Part shown: piece after piece, positions 34,167-49,100 of the stretch
Layout of the letters: each line of letters opens with the position of its first letter
Numbering within the stretch: the stretch's first letter is position 1
Assembly (NCBI GenBank): GCA_963920525.1
Contig: OY986437.1
Location: 113,204,715 to 113,268,714, forward strand
Length of the DNA: 64,000 bases
Source: Dichetophora obliterata
Lineage: Eukaryota > Arthropoda > Insecta > Diptera > Sciomyzidae
Direction: 5' to 3'
Notes under the pieces: generated by a model
Seen by the model: the letters and a program-made list of their open reading frames with translations, nothing else
What the model was told of the DNA's origin: nothing
The model's database searches: none
Translations under genes and position numbers: made by a program

Positions 34167-37100
34167 CTGAAATGATAAAAGAAACTATATTTATCCGTAC
34201 ATATTCCCAAGAAGTTTGCAAACTTACATTAAAGTATCGACCAAGATTGCCTGTGATCTTAGCATCCATGACGTAGCAAGCTTCATCCTTGCCATATAAC
34301 TTTCGTATAGAACTAAATAATGGGGGGAAAGAAAAAGGTTTCGAGTGCGAATTATAGCTTAGGTAATAGCACAATAAGATATAAATTTTAGAATAAAAGG
34401 GGGAATTGATACGATAGCTTTGATAGGGTTTACAAAAATGGTGCCCATATAAAACTTACGATTCACGCATTGAGTTCTCATCCATAACAGCATTTGGATT
34501 AAAGTTGATCATTTGTCTTTCTTGTGAATCATCTTCTGCACCTTGGGGCTGATTACCTCTAGTTGAGCGTTGTGCTCGAGCTTTTGAACGGGTACTTAGC
34601 GGCTTACTAGGTGTAAACTCATCATCATCTTCCTGTTCATAGAATTCCTAAGGTAAAATAAGACTTCAATCATACAACTAGAGTAACATAAAAAAATGTA
34701 AGTAATCACATCATCTTCTTCCTGTTCTGCCGATTCGATATCAGATTCATAGCCCTCTTTTATCTGTTCGGCTACTTCAATATAGTCCAACTCAGCAAAG
34801 TACTCGTCACCGACATCAAGTCCACCCTTTATGAAAAAAATTATAGCAAAGTAAAATTTTAAAATTTAAATTAAAAAAGATCGAGCGCATTTTTATTGAC
34901 ATTTGCTTTATTTTTTTTTTTTTTCGTACCTCATTTGCTCGGTCCTCAGTAAGCAAGTGACCAGCATAAACACAGATAAAACTTCCACGTGGAATATCGT
35001 TAATGCAACGCAAGCCCCAACCACGATTGGATGTTTTAAAAACCTGCAACTTCATTTCCAATGAATGTTGAACTACGCGATTGAGACAATTCGACTTGCA
35101 TTTACATCTGAAGAAAAGAAGGATATACTTAAATAAAAAATCTGTTAAAGGCAGAATCAGTTTTGAAAACGACACAGATTTCAGTTTGGTGTCATAGAAA
35201 CCGATTATCCATTTAGAAACTGGTTTCATTTTCGAAATTGGTTTTGTGTCGGTACAGAGCAGCCAGTTTTTTGTACTCCAACCGCCATTTGTCGATAAAA
35301 CCGCCAAAAACCTCCAAAATTGTTTTACATAACGTATACCATACCGTAAACCATAATATTTACATGTTAAAAATATATTTATTATATTTGTACATATGGC
35401 AAGAAATTACAGCTTAAGAGCCCGAACAGAACCAAAGCGGTTGACGGTTGGCGGTCCTCTCGGCGAAATACCCTGAAGCTCGTGCAGAATTGGAGCGGTA
35501 GCGGTTGTCGGGTCACGGTTACAATATAATTTTAGGAATGATACAAATTATTTTATATTTTGCTTTGAATTCACATGAATGCAACACAGACACAAAAACA
35601 GAATGTCAGATCATAGCAAAAACTAAGAAAATAACACTGAACGTACCCAATTTTAGCAAAAATATGGCAACATTTAAGTAATTCAGAGAGAGATCCTCCA
35701 GCCGTCAGAGAAAAATTAGAATAGAATCGCGCATTTCTACGGCGGTTTAATTTTTGGCGGCTGCATATATTTTCAAGTATTTTGTTGCACGGCGAATCGG
35801 ACAACCGACATCAGCTTTTGTTCTGTTCGGGCTCTAAAGCTCTTATTTGATGTAATTAAATATATTCTTATTAATATAGTAACATGTAAAAACCGTACAT
35901 AAAACTAAAACAAGATCCACGACTAGAATATGTTTTATAAAATTATAAAAAAACGAAAACAAAAAACTATACATAAAGTAATGAGTAAAAACTAAGTATG
36001 GAGAATATCAAATCTGTAGCATCCAAAAAAATATTGCTGGTTTAGCCTAGTACTTTGTTTGTTTGCGTGAAATTTCTCTGGCAACATCTATTTATTTGTT
36101 GCTTGAAATTTCTGTTTTAAAGTTTGTTGCGAGGAATTCCTATGGCAACGTTTGTCAGAGAGACTCGGAGAATAAGTTGGGAGATTTCATATGATATCTC
36201 TCTTTTAATTTCAAAATAAATAGGCAGTACAATTAAATTGTAGTGAAGAAATGTTGCTCAGAAACATGTTGCGATAATTTCACGCAGCGAAACAGAGTAC
36301 TGCTCCGACGAACATGCTGTGAAAATTTCCACGCTTGTTTCGCAGCTGTCACTTTTTGTATGGAGATTTGAGTGGAATTTCACATGAAATTGAACAGAGT
36401 ATTATGCTTTTGTAACAAATTGTAAGCACTTAGATTGGAAGCACAAATTATAAAATTTTAAAACATAATTTATTTTCAATGAAAAATATTTGAGATATTT
36501 CAAAATTATAAAATAAAATTTTCATTACGATAGAAAATATTGAAAAGCAAAGATATTTTTTTCTTTATCGAAAGGCATACGAAGTAATCGTACGATCCTT
36601 ATTTTAAAAAACTATTACGCGAGTAAACTGGTACTAACGCTTTCGCTGTCTTATCAAGTCCCTTGCTACAACTTAAAGTTTGTTGCGAGGAATTCCTATG
36701 GCAACGTTTCTCAGAGAGACTCGGAGAATAAGTTAGGAGATTTCATATGATATCTCGCTTTTCACTTCAAAATAAATAGACAGTACAATTAAATTGTCGT
36801 GAAAAAATTTTGGCAGAAACATGTTGCGATAATTTCACGCAGCGGAACAGATTACTGCTCTGGCGAACATGTTGTGAAAATTTACACGCTTGTTTCGCAG
36901 CTGCAAAAGATACAGGGTGTTTTATGTTTTTGACACGTGTTTAGTATTATTGATCTTGAATCTAAGCTACTCACCATAAACTAAAAAATAGTATTTTATA
37001 TTTTAGAAGAAATATCAATTTTTCAATCAATATATCAACCACTATTGTGTCATATGCGGTAGCGGAGCAAAAATTTTGAGATTATCCAATGAAATATCAA

Positions 37101-40100
37101 CAAATTTTATATCTTTTGTTTTAGCGGAGCTGTAATCGTCCACGAGTTCAAATACGAGCGGATATATTTTATCATTTTATCAATTTGATCAAATTTTCCG
37201 GATGGGTTCTTCCAGATTTTTTCGGATTTTTTCAATACTTACAGTAAAAAAAAAAATTCAGAAATTCAAAAAAAATTTATTTCACTTTTGTATAGAAATA
37301 TGCTATCGGTGATGACAATTCCACAAAGAAATTTAAAATTTACAGCAGGTTAAAACGAGCAGCTGGCAGTTGTCAGAATTGTTGATAAGTGTGTTTGCCA
37401 GCTTCTGCAAAGGCGCGAAAAGTGTTAAACGTAAAAACGCAGCCCCAATTGCTACTGTAACTAATTTCATGGATAAACACCCGGAACAGTCTAATGGCTT
37501 CACAAAAAAATACAAGCCACTTGTTGAATCCAGCACCATAACAAACTCTTATTTAGCTGGCATTGGTCAACGAATCAGCATGAATAATTAGGACATATAT
37601 TCATTTATGGGTAAACGCAAACTAAATAACTGAGCACAAACATTCACGAAATAAAGATTTGCCATCCGCAGGCAAAACAGCTGTTTCAATTGTCAGTTTT
37701 GCTTATGTCCGAAATCGATTTTGCCTTATTTCGAAAAGAACAAAACCAAGTCTGTTTCATTACACCATTTGAAACCGATATGGTTTTGAAAACCGATTCT
37801 GTTTCAAATGTGTCGGTTTCTACAACGCCCCTGAATGCATAGATATATGTTGGTACTATTTTTGGCTGAAAATCATTTTATAAATAAATAATAGTTACCT
37901 GGAGTTGCATTCGTAAATACCAGTAGGAACATGTTCGTATAAACGCTTATATTGATAACCAATCTCTTCCATTGGCGTATTTGGATTGCCATATTTGGCG
38001 CCAGTATATGTGAGCTGCCAGCAGCTGCATTTTGATTTATCCTAAAGCATTTAAATATATACAAAATTTAGCAAGAAGCAATCGGTACACTTTGAATATA
38101 CATAGTTAAACTTACTGAACAGTCATCATCACAATCGCAACCAGCTAAAAATTCCTCATCTAGATTCAAATTAACACCCTCTGTTGGAATGCGCTGTGCT
38201 GCATATTTGCACTCGGGTGGCATTGTGTTGTCATAGTAATTAACCAGAGGTATAGCCATCTTTTCCTGGCCACAAGATATATCACGAACCTGCACGATGG
38301 CGCTATCAATAACGTACTCCGCAAGACAATTCGTCTCATGATTGAAATCAAAGTTTTCAACATTAAGAACATTTTCTGTAGCCCGTAGATAGTTGCGCAG
38401 TTCTTTCATGTTACGTAGAATTTTTCCACAGGGACCACGATATGTAACCACCTTTTTGGCCTTTTGACGAATTATCATGCGTTCCCAACCAGAGAGCAAT
38501 GGCTTCGATAGAGGACTGTAGGCGCTTAGGTTGTGAGTAATTTTAAATAGACATGATGGAGCGCAAGTGTGCGGACTGTAGGTCAGCGGCGGTAAATTAC
38601 GTTTTGCAGTATAATAAACAACCTTTAATAATGTTAAGTTATTAGTGCAAAACGAAAAGCATACTTTTTAAATAAAGTACAAACCTTGCCCTTTGGCTTA
38701 TTTTCATCTTCTAAATATATTGTGGAGTTGTTCAAGTGGCGCACAGTGGGCACGGGCTGTGATGTTGAGCTTGTTGATTCTTGGCGACTTACGCTCTTTT
38801 TCGCAACGGCACGCGGCTCATTCTGTTGTTCTTGAATTTGACGTTGTTGCTGTTGTTGCTGTTGTTGCTGCTGTTGTGTTGTTGTTGCCTCCTCATCTTC
38901 GGTATAACGTATGAACGGTTCCGTACGCTGAAATTGAACAATATTGATTTTTTTAGCCAACCCTTTTTATTTTAAAAAATGTGAATAAATACCCTTGGGA
39001 GACGCGATATTGGCATTTGCGACTTTTGCATAGTTTTCTGATGTTCTTTAAATACCGGGCCCAATCGCATTGAGCCACGATAAATCCATTCAGTGTGACT
39101 TTTTGGCCCCTCAAATTGCATTTGTATGAGGCTACAGTCGATATCAACTACACGCGCATAAATCCATTTTCCATTTGATTCCGTAGTCATACTCTGACCC
39201 TTTTGAGTTTGAACCATGGGCCTGTTTATTGAGTATTGTGTAAGATATTTTTGTATAAAGTCACGCGAACCTGGATGCACATCCTCCCAAACATTTTCGG
39301 AGACATTACACACCAAACGCACATCTTTGTGATAGACGTATTGAGTGTAGCCATCGTCATAAAATATTAAGTATCTACAAAAATGAGATTAGATGCGTAA
39401 AAAAGGAATTTTAATACTTATTTATATACATATGCTTTTCAAGGAAAATTTTGCAACCGGATTTTAAAGATAATGCAGTTTTTCATGTATATTTTTGAAC
39501 TTCAGTGCTTTTGTTTTATTATTTTAATTTCTTACAATATATTTTCGGTAGGTGTTTATTTTATAAATAATATTTAAGTTTTAATAAGTATCGATTAAAG
39601 CAATTCTGACCAGGCATCAATACAAGCACTCAAATTCTTTCCAATGATATCTTTAAAGTGAGGATCGCATGAGAAATAATTAAGTTTTTTAATTTTAGTG
39701 AAAATAACTTAAATAACATTAAAAAAATGCACGAAAAACAGCATTTTCCTTAATTCGAATGCAAAAACTTTAAATTTTTGTAAGCACATTGGAAGAACTT
39801 TTCCATAACTATTATTTTTGAGCGTTTCTATTTTTACAACTATTACACCAGCCAATACTTTAAACAAAGGATTACTAGTGATTGCCCCCTGAAAATTTGG
39901 TGGGTTAAATATAAGCTTTTGGGATCTTATCATTAGTATAAGGACAGGTTTGAATAAAAACTTTTCGATGTACTAATTTTAAGAGTCTAGAACGTGGTTT
40001 CTGTTCAACAATCTAATTTTAGTAATTTTTTCTGAATAAATCATGCTGATTATGGAATCCGTCGGATCAGTTGCGGCGGGAGTTGGTCAGATCCGCATCC

Positions 40101-43100
40101 CCTTCCTTTTAAAGCAAAAATTCCATTGTTGAATCCGCTGTTCAATTGCATTGAAAAACAGCTGTTCAGCTATCAAAACGAAATTGACTAACGAGTTAAC
40201 TTGTTTAAGTGCAACTTTTTTATAATAAAATATAAAAATATAAAGAAAAATAAAATTTAAATGTAATGGTACAAAAAATTTATTTTTAATACATCCTTAA
40301 AACATTGTGCTGGCAGTATAGAGCTCTTGGCGAGTGTTCCTTTCACCGCAGCACAGGGTCGCAACAGTCAGGACGAATCTCACTAGCTCTTTTTTGTTGG
40401 TGTTGATGTTTTTTGCATATATTATGGTGTTTATTTTGCTCCTGAGTCATCTGGATCCACACCACGACATTTCAGCCTTATCTCTGCTGCTCCTAAGGTG
40501 ATATTTGCTGCTTCTTTGGCCCGGCTATTACCTTGGCTAGATGCGCTGCTAATAAATTTTTGTATTTTGTTAAGGAAATGTACTCGATTGCATTTTTTTT
40601 CGATTTGGAAGGCTGTTGTGTTAAAAATATTTGTGATAATATTTTGCAAATCCCACTATTCAAGACTATTTGCCCGTTATTGGGAATACCCCTAATATAA
40701 AATTCAAACCTTTTCGACGTTTTATTTAGGTGTTAAAAAAAGGCGGAATAAAGCACATACAGCTTTAAGTTGACATCACGAATAATGTCTGAAAAACTTG
40801 TTTTGCTATTGAACATCGAAAACTTCTATAATAAAAATGAAATTTTTTCAAATTTCTAAAAAATTCTTTGAGTAAAAAAAAAATTGTGACATGTACAAAT
40901 ATTTTAACACCGGATTCGAGTTCACCAACCTCAAATTACCCTGAAATCATGTATCGCATTTATTTCTTTTGAGAAATTTCTGCAAATCCCCAAAGATCCG
41001 CACCAATTTTGAAGCGTTTTCAACAATACCCCTTTTTCACTCCGAATCCGAAAACTTTGCTACCAATCCACTCCGAAGCTACTCGCCGGATTCTGCAATC
41101 GATAAGCCAACGAAAACAAGTAATTCTCCCGCCGCAATTGATCCGCCGGATTCCACAATCAGCATGAATATAAAAATAACCTTATATTGCAATTTGACAG
41201 TGAAAACACTTTAACCCACTGTACACTCGTGTTAGCTGTCCGAACAAGTTAAGCAACAAAAACATGATACACTACGGGTTTACTTAAACTACTTCTGATC
41301 AATATTATTCATTTGATGTACGATTCCCTACTCGTGAAGATAAAAAACTCTTTTGTTAAATGTATATAGCGATCAAAGTTTTTTTATAGGTCTTGAATAG
41401 TTTTCGCTTACAGATTTCACTCCTAAAATAAACTAAGTCGAACAATGCTTTCTGTGTTTCTGTATTTTACACATATAATTATTCTCGCTACGAAGTTTTT
41501 GATATGATATAATCTCATTCCAATACAATTTTTGCCCTCGCTGATAAAGGCTCCAAATGAAGACTCAATTCACAAAAATGTTAATTTCACCGGAGTTTCA
41601 TTAATTTTTAATCACTAGCAATTCTTTTCAAAACACCCAGTCATATTTGTCACCATTCTAAGGTAGGATGACTTAGCGTCTAGGGACACAAGGTATATGG
41701 ACCAAACGGTCATTAAGTCCGTTGACCTTATACCTACTTCCATGTGCATGGGCATTATGTCTGAATTGAAATGGACAGTATGACCTTTTTGCTTGGACAT
41801 AATGTTAACGAATTCTGAAATGAACTTATGGAACTAATCCAACTACAATATTGCTAAGTATGTTATCATCATTCCGTAGAAGGGCAAATCACATTGGCTA
41901 CACGGTTAAAAATCTTGGACTAAATTTTAAACTTTGGATTACATATAGGACTACATATGTATATGAAAAAAGATTAGTTGTTAATCCAAAAAAAGTTTGA
42001 AAAAGCAATATAAACATAAACTTAAAATAAAAAATTACTCTGAACATTTAATGATTTGAGCACACGTCCTCTGATGGGCTGGTCAAACACCTTATCCACT
42101 CGTCAAACTCAGTTGTTAGCAAAGTTTCGCTTTCTGCGTCGTTACGAATGCAAGTAAGTTACTTTCAGGAACGTGGGTTTTAAACCCAATTAAATTAAAC
42201 TTTAAACAAAAGTTTGGATTAAAAAGGAGTCTAAAATTTTAAACCGTGTACGTACGGAATTTCGTTTCAGCAACAATGTGTTAATAACTTGTCTGATTTG
42301 TTAATTACTTTCCAAGGTCTCCTTGAAGGCCTTCTACTTGGAAGGACCACAAAGCTCTTCCAATTGATTTTTTTATTGACAAACAAAAAAGTGCTTTCGA
42401 TTTTAAACGAAAATAACTTTTTTATATTTCTCAGTTTGGAACTTATGTCCGCTTAATACGAACATAATGTCCATGGAGCTTCTGACGTTTTGTTTTATAC
42501 ATTATGTTCGTGGACGTTATGTCATCCCACCCCCTTTTAAATGTGCCCCCACAAAAACACAAAAAAAGAATAATGTAAAAAGTTCATGTCATAGCGGAGT
42601 CTAATGTGTGAACTGCTCAACTACGTACGCTTGTATATATAAGTACCAATAAAAAAATTCCATTATTTAAAACAACCCATCCTGTACCTATCACCCCGGC
42701 CCCAAGCAGGCAGGGGCCCCGCAGGCACCTTTGTCAAAATGTCTAATTTGATTTTTTTGATCGCATTTTTCGATCCAGAAAGAAAATTTGCATTTTCTTT
42801 AAATTTTCTTCGTTATTATTTATGTTACTTTTTGCTTGCGTCTATTATAGCAAAAGGATTCAATATAAAAAAATTTGTTTGCGCTCTATGGGTATGAAAA
42901 TCATACTCCATCGCGTGACAGTTTCGTGATAAAAATTAAAAATCCGAAACGCGGCATGAAGCTTCTGCTCTATTAAATAAATTAATTAAACTTCAAAACG
43001 CTTTCATGGTAGTTTTCTGGAACCGAATTTGGAATCGCTTCAATGCAACCAGCCAATATTTGCAAAAAGTAGATATTGATTTTATAGCTGCCAACGATAT

Positions 43101-46100
43101 GTTAGCTTCTCTTATCGAATTCGTAACAGATTTGCGAAGTGAATTTTCAAGGTTTGAGAAAAGTGCTAAGAACCTGCGTCGATTTGTTTGTCAAGACTAT
43201 GATAGAAAAATAACTAGAAAAAACAGCAACTAAGAACCCGAAACAATCAATTTGAGAAAAAGAAGTGAAGCATATGGACACATAACAAAACTATTTGGGT
43301 TCTTGTTCAAATTAATAAATATTGAAAACGAAGAATTAGAAGCGAGAGTAGAATCCCTTGTTGAAGTATATCCAAATGATATTCAAATGGAATTACTCTG
43401 TAAATTACATCAATTCATTCCGCTTATGAAACTTCAATATGAAGGATTTTTTCGGTCTCTTGTGAGAGATATCAATCTTTTAATAACAGAAATAATACAC
43501 TAGTTCCATTAAAAATACTTAATTGGATTGTGGTCTCAGACATGATGGACATTTTTCTTAATCTTTAAATATATAGCAAACCGATTGCTTGCAACAATAC
43601 CGATAGCAAATTGCGAACCTGAATTGTCATTTTCAGAATTAAAAAAAAAAAAAAATGTACACCAATCTTCTATGTTAGATAAACGTTTGTCGTCAATAAC
43701 GCAACTATATATTGAAAATGATTTGATGCAAACGATTAATTTTGGCAAGTTGATAGAAAGTTTTGCCACAGTTAAATCGAGAAAAAAATTTTTAAATAAA
43801 CATTAAAAGTTAATAAAACCAAATGTTGTTTTACTTTTAGACACAAATGCGTAAACATTAATATTTTGATTATTAAAAAATCCCAGCTAAATTCTCTGTC
43901 CTTAAGAAGGCCCCGTGTCGATTTTAGCCTCAGGCCCCGCTATGTGTTAATCCGGCGCTGCCTGTCACCCAAGAAACTTATTTTTAGCTGAAAGATTCTT
44001 CCCAAAATATGTTCCATCTTTCTCAATAAAAAACTGAACACGTTGAGAAAATTTTTATAAACATTTAATAGTTCGTAAGTTATTTTGTTATATAGCACAA
44101 AATTGAAAAAATTAGAGAAGACTGATTTAAGGGCAAAATTTTTGAAATCTGTCGATCTGTGCAATAAGTTTGTTCTTATCTCTGATAGTTTTCGAGATGT
44201 GAGACATCGGCTTTGTGCTATACAACACTTTAGAGACAAGCTCAATGTGTAAAAAACCGTGCATTTAGAACAAAAATGGAGCAAAAATATAATTTTTTTT
44301 TATTTTGTTTATATGCTAGTTTAAATCAAGTTTGGAGTATTAAAAATAAAATGGTATTCGTTGAATGCAGATGCACTCATGAGCGGCTATATGAGGATGG
44401 TTTGTAAAAAAAAATTTAACACACGCCTTTATAACGCCCACAAATTAATAAAAATTCTCTATTTCAGATGGTTTTGGTCGTACTGGACTTAAATTTAGGA
44501 ATTCAGTTTGTATGGTTGCTGTGGGCAATTTTCTTTTCTTTTTTTTTAAAGATCAAAGAACCAAGGCATGCGCCTTATACAAACAAGGTTTGGTCTTTGA
44601 CCTGAAAGGAAAGGATAGATTACTTAGAGGAATTGATTGGAACCATACGTGAATTATTGATTAGGCGAAACAACTGTGAAAGATAATTTGAATTGCTTTT
44701 AACCGAGGCTAGTGTGTTATGCCTTATAGGCCTATTGCGTAGGGCAACAAAACAGAGTTGCGTAGCCAAATAAGCAACCAAACTTTAAAGCAACCGAACT
44801 GCCATCTGGTATTTCGTATCACAACCAATTTCAAGTTGCTATTTTCAGCGAGTTGCCAAAGAAAACAATAACGAGCTGTCAAAAAGAAAACAGCTCATGT
44901 TAAAAATTTTATGTATTCAATAAGTTTAAATTTGGAAAAAGCCATTTATAGAAAGAAAACAAATAAATACGGATATAAGTAGTGATTTATATTTTGATGA
45001 CGGAAACGGATGCACTGATGTTGTGTGTTGCGTATAAGAAGGAAGATCAGAGACAAATTCAACCCTTTGGAACTCTCAAATTCAAAGTAATATAACACTG
45101 TAAATACAAACATTGAATAAAAATTTGCTTATTTGAATAAATTTGACAGGTTTCTTAGTTATTTCCGATAAGGCAAAGAAGCGTTTTGTTATGTACTGGA
45201 CGAAATAAAAAACTTTAAACAGCCTGTTCGTTGTACGCCAATACCGCTTTCCAGCATAAGCTCTGCCAATCGCTCGAACTGTTGCTTGTTTGTAATTTTT
45301 ATGTTTCTATGAAAATAAATAATCTATGAATAATCCAAATAACACAAATTTCCAAAACTTGCGCTGCCTCCATTTCTCGCTTTTGCACAAGGCCACCAGC
45401 TTGCAACAAGTAATTAGCAGTTGCTGACTTTTGACAGGTTCCGCAACCAAACCAAATAACAGTGGCTATCGATAATAACACAAAAATTTGACAAGCAACT
45501 GTGAAAGCAGCGAGTTGATCAACTGTTCGAAAGTGTTGCCATCGATAATAAGAATTTGGCAACCGCAACTCAACTGAGAGCAAAGTTGCCATACACAATA
45601 GGCATATTAACCTTGGCAAGCATTTCCAGCCCGCTTTTAGCCCACAATTTAGCTGTGGATTTTTTGTTTTCCATAATTCTTAAAAGAATAAAGAAAGAAT
45701 AAAGAAAGTGAAAAGAACCATGCCCGAGCCCGGATTCGAACCAGAGACTTCTGGGTTGATAGTCTAGCGCACTCTCCACTAGACTACAAAGGCCGACATT
45801 TAAAATCGGGCGTGGTCAAACTAGAGCTATGCCCACTTTATTAGAAATTTTTAAAATGGACTACTGGGCCGATTGTAGATTTTTTCGAGACGATGTAGGA
45901 AAAAATGTTGCCAAACCTTTTTTTATTTAAATAATAAAAAGTTGAATAAAACTACTTAACAAAAATAGTTTAATGTTGATAATTAATTGTGATCTATAGT
46001 GCCTAAAGCTTTACCATCAGGTCAGTGCATATATTTTTGTCTTTTTTTCAAAAAAGGTCCAAAGTATAGACTTTTTGCTCCAAAAATACTGAAAAGTGGT

Positions 46101-49100
46101 TTTTATTTCAAAAATAAAAACATGTTAAAATTGCATTACCGACTACCATTCATATGATATCACATTAATTTGAAAAAAAATTTCAGTTTTGTGCAAACAT
46201 TTTTATCTGTTTTTCTCATCAAAACAACCCTATGATTTTTTTTTTGGCGAATTTTATTTTTTCCAAAATGTTGTTTTGAAATGATTTTTTTTTTTATGAA
46301 ATGATCAAGACTCAAAAATAATGTATGTGAAAAAATTGCCCCAATATCTCTTTTCAAACAAAAGTTATGGCTAAAAATCTATTTGAAAATAATCTGTCGA
46401 CCAATTCTTTCTAAATCTTTCGATATCTTTGCGTGTTTGGGCTGTTTTGGTCAACATTGTTTTTCCCAACGTTTCGTAGGTAGTTTCCTACATCTTCAAG
46501 GGATGTCAATTTATTAAAAAACTAGCTGAACCCGGTGTGCTTCGCTACTCCCCTCGTTATAAAATAAAATTAAAAGTATTTATATATTTTTCACGCCATC
46601 GAATTTTCGAAATAAGTCCACCCCAGCGCCACCTACCGTGTCCATTTATACACAAATTATTTTCTTATGATCAAACAAACATACATTCTGAATTTCAGTT
46701 AAATTGGTCCATAAATTCAAATTTTCGATATAAGTCCACCCCAGCGCCACCTATCGGGTCCATTTATACACAAATTATTTTCTTATGATCAAACAAACAT
46801 ACATTCTGAATTTCAGTTAAATTGGTCCATAAATTCAAATTTTCGATATAAGTCCACCCCAGCGCCACCTATCGGGTCCAAATATAGCCTATGTTACCCA
46901 CCGTACCAAGATGAACATTACCTGAAAATTTCATCAAAATCGGCCCAGCCGTTTTGGAGTCCATACGTTACATACATACACACATCCTATTTTATATATA
47001 TAGATATAGATTTACTTAATTTCACATAGCAAGTAATTTATATTTATCTTTAGAACAGTTGTTGTTTATTGAGTTTAAATGTTAATCATTTTTCAGTGCT
47101 TGTTATATTGTCGGAATCGAAGTCAAATTAATTTCATAACTTTTTTGCTTATTTTATAGTCGAAGCTTACATTGTTTTAAGAAATTAACAAGTATTGCTT
47201 TAAGTGAACTTATAAAACATAATTGAAGGTCTTATTGCAGAAACATGATAAGCCAAAACTTCATCAAAATCAAAAACTGGTATTTTGTGTTATTTCTAGT
47301 ACATTGTACTACAGAAACACATGCTGAAAAGATTAGGGCTTATTTTTAATAATTTACGACATTTTATTTTATTTTATTAAATTTTCTACTCAAAAACTCG
47401 ATAAGCCACATACAAAAGCTACCCCTCAAATAGAAACTGTGAATTTAACTGCGAGTTATATCAAAATTTAAGATTTTGTTGACTAAAGCGATGCCGATGT
47501 GACGGACGAAGATTTCTTATTAACCACTAAAGGAAATATATAACAGAACATTGAGCAATATTTATTTTAGTTTATGTGGCTTATCATGTTATTACGAAAA
47601 TAATTTTTACTTTCAAATTTGTATTGGCTTATCATGTTTTTTTATTTAGGAAACTGGTTTGGAAGCTTGTAACTAGAGCTCCAACTTAAGCACTTGTTTC
47701 AAACTACACGTGTACACGGAAGTTCGAACTCCGTGAAGTTAGTTTTTGAAAACACGTACTCGAACTACACGTGAATGTTAAACACGTACTACACGTGCAG
47801 TAGCAAAAGTACGTGTTCACATGTAGAAGTATTGTTAGATACTACATTTTTGTGTGGGTGGCATTTTTAGAGGGTTTCTTAAAGGGGTGGGGGAGGATTA
47901 GGATGCCTTAAAAAAGTAAAATTACTTTTATTTATTACTTTTATTTAGTTAAATTTTGACTGATTTATATTTTTTTTTAAATACAAATTTACAAAAACTA
48001 GAAATGAGTAACGATAGAACTGTTGTGCAGGATTTATAACTTTTCAGCAGTGACCTATTCCCGACATTTCAAATATTACTTACAATAAAAAATAAATATT
48101 TACTGTGACCATGAGCACACAAGAGCTTTACACATATAGCATAATAAAGTCGTCGAATGTGATCGATTGTGTTTGAACATATACTGTTCAGTAGCTTACA
48201 GAAATTTTCCATACATTTAACGGACGGGCCTCATGAGGCCCAGTATCTTCACTTACGGTCAGTTTGTTCTACGAAAGTTATCCTAAATCAGATAATTATT
48301 TCGATATTTAAATTTTTTTGCATATCAGGTTATAGCTTAGTATGCTGTAGGAACGAAAAAAAATTTCCATAAGAAATATATTCATATGTAGAAGCGAAAA
48401 TTATTGCTATGTTGCCAAATTTCCATTCGTGAGTGAAGAGTTGAAATATCAAAATTTCGCTGTGAATATATGCCCGTACATTTATTGGAGCGGAAATTTG
48501 CCATTCAACAATAAAAATAAGCAATAAGTATGTTGAAGTGTTGAATTTGTTATTTAACAAATTTATTGTTGCATTTATAAAGTTTATTAATGTGTAGTCT
48601 TGCCTTTTAGAGGATATAAATTTGCAGCAATAAAAATATGAATCTGTCAACCAGAACAGCAAGTTCTTTTTTTCCACACAAAAATTTTTACTCTACACCA
48701 AAATTTCGCGTGTACAGTTATATGCCCAAAAATTTTCGTTCCTACAGCATACTAAGCTTATGCAGTAAACACCGATATTTGATAACTTTTTTTTGTTAAT
48801 TTTTGAAAAAACATGATAATCCACATTTTTTTAAATGATAGGTTTCCACTATCCTTTCTTCATTAATTTTTGGAGACGTTGAAGAAGGCTTTCATAATGA
48901 ATAATTACAAGTATTTAAAGTACGATACTTGGAACGTCTATTTTATAAAATTTTTTAAAGATTCAAATGCGATTATTTTAAAATTGTTATTTTGTGGATT
49001 TTCGTGTTTTTGCAATAAGCCCTTCAATTATACGATTAATGCCCTGTTTAGATAAAACAAACGATGCGTCTATTTCATGAACGCATCTTCCAACAGGCGG

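Larger units (their letters stand above)
35108..37898 (-). other. egg intron 9: TE-derived DNA
   Basis: Holds a TAA-flanked MITE (35418-35834), a direct duplication (36119-36905) and, near 37680-37840, repeats of AACCGAT/ATCGGTTT type with similar sequence near 35160-35260. A plus-strand 73-codon frame at 37370-37591 has no recognised domain. Confidence 0.6.
44528..45793 (-). mobile_element. tRNA-derived SINE-like element, interrupted
   Basis: Read on the minus strand: a tRNA-like head (45793-45721), about 120 bp of CTTTCTTTATT-rich body, an inverted-repeat insertion (45602-44730), about 200 bp more body, then an A-rich tail near 44526. The whole interrupts a degenerate repeat of the 28090-30890 family, whose two halves flank it. 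Without the insertion the unit is about 390 bp, a normal SINE size. Flanks GGCAATTTT and GACATTTA are a weak target duplication. Confidence 0.5.

Noticed and set aside
37370..37591. 73-codon plus-strand frame in egg intron 9
   Set aside because: No recognisable domain and no splice or neighbour context; cannot be distinguished from chance.
40681..41030. AATACCCCT strings as further MITE-1 ends
   Set aside because: Only the outer few bases match; the diagnostic ATTCACGATTCAGTG part is absent.
43940..44284. 114-codon minus-strand frame
   Set aside because: Low-complexity, unrecognised, and overlaps the end of a hAT relic; not supported.
45570..45779. ORF overlapping the tRNA-like sequence
   Set aside because: It is the translation of a tRNA-like head, not a protein gene.
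48330..48677. 115-codon minus-strand frame
   Set aside because: It lies within an inverted-repeat MITE and has no recognisable domain.
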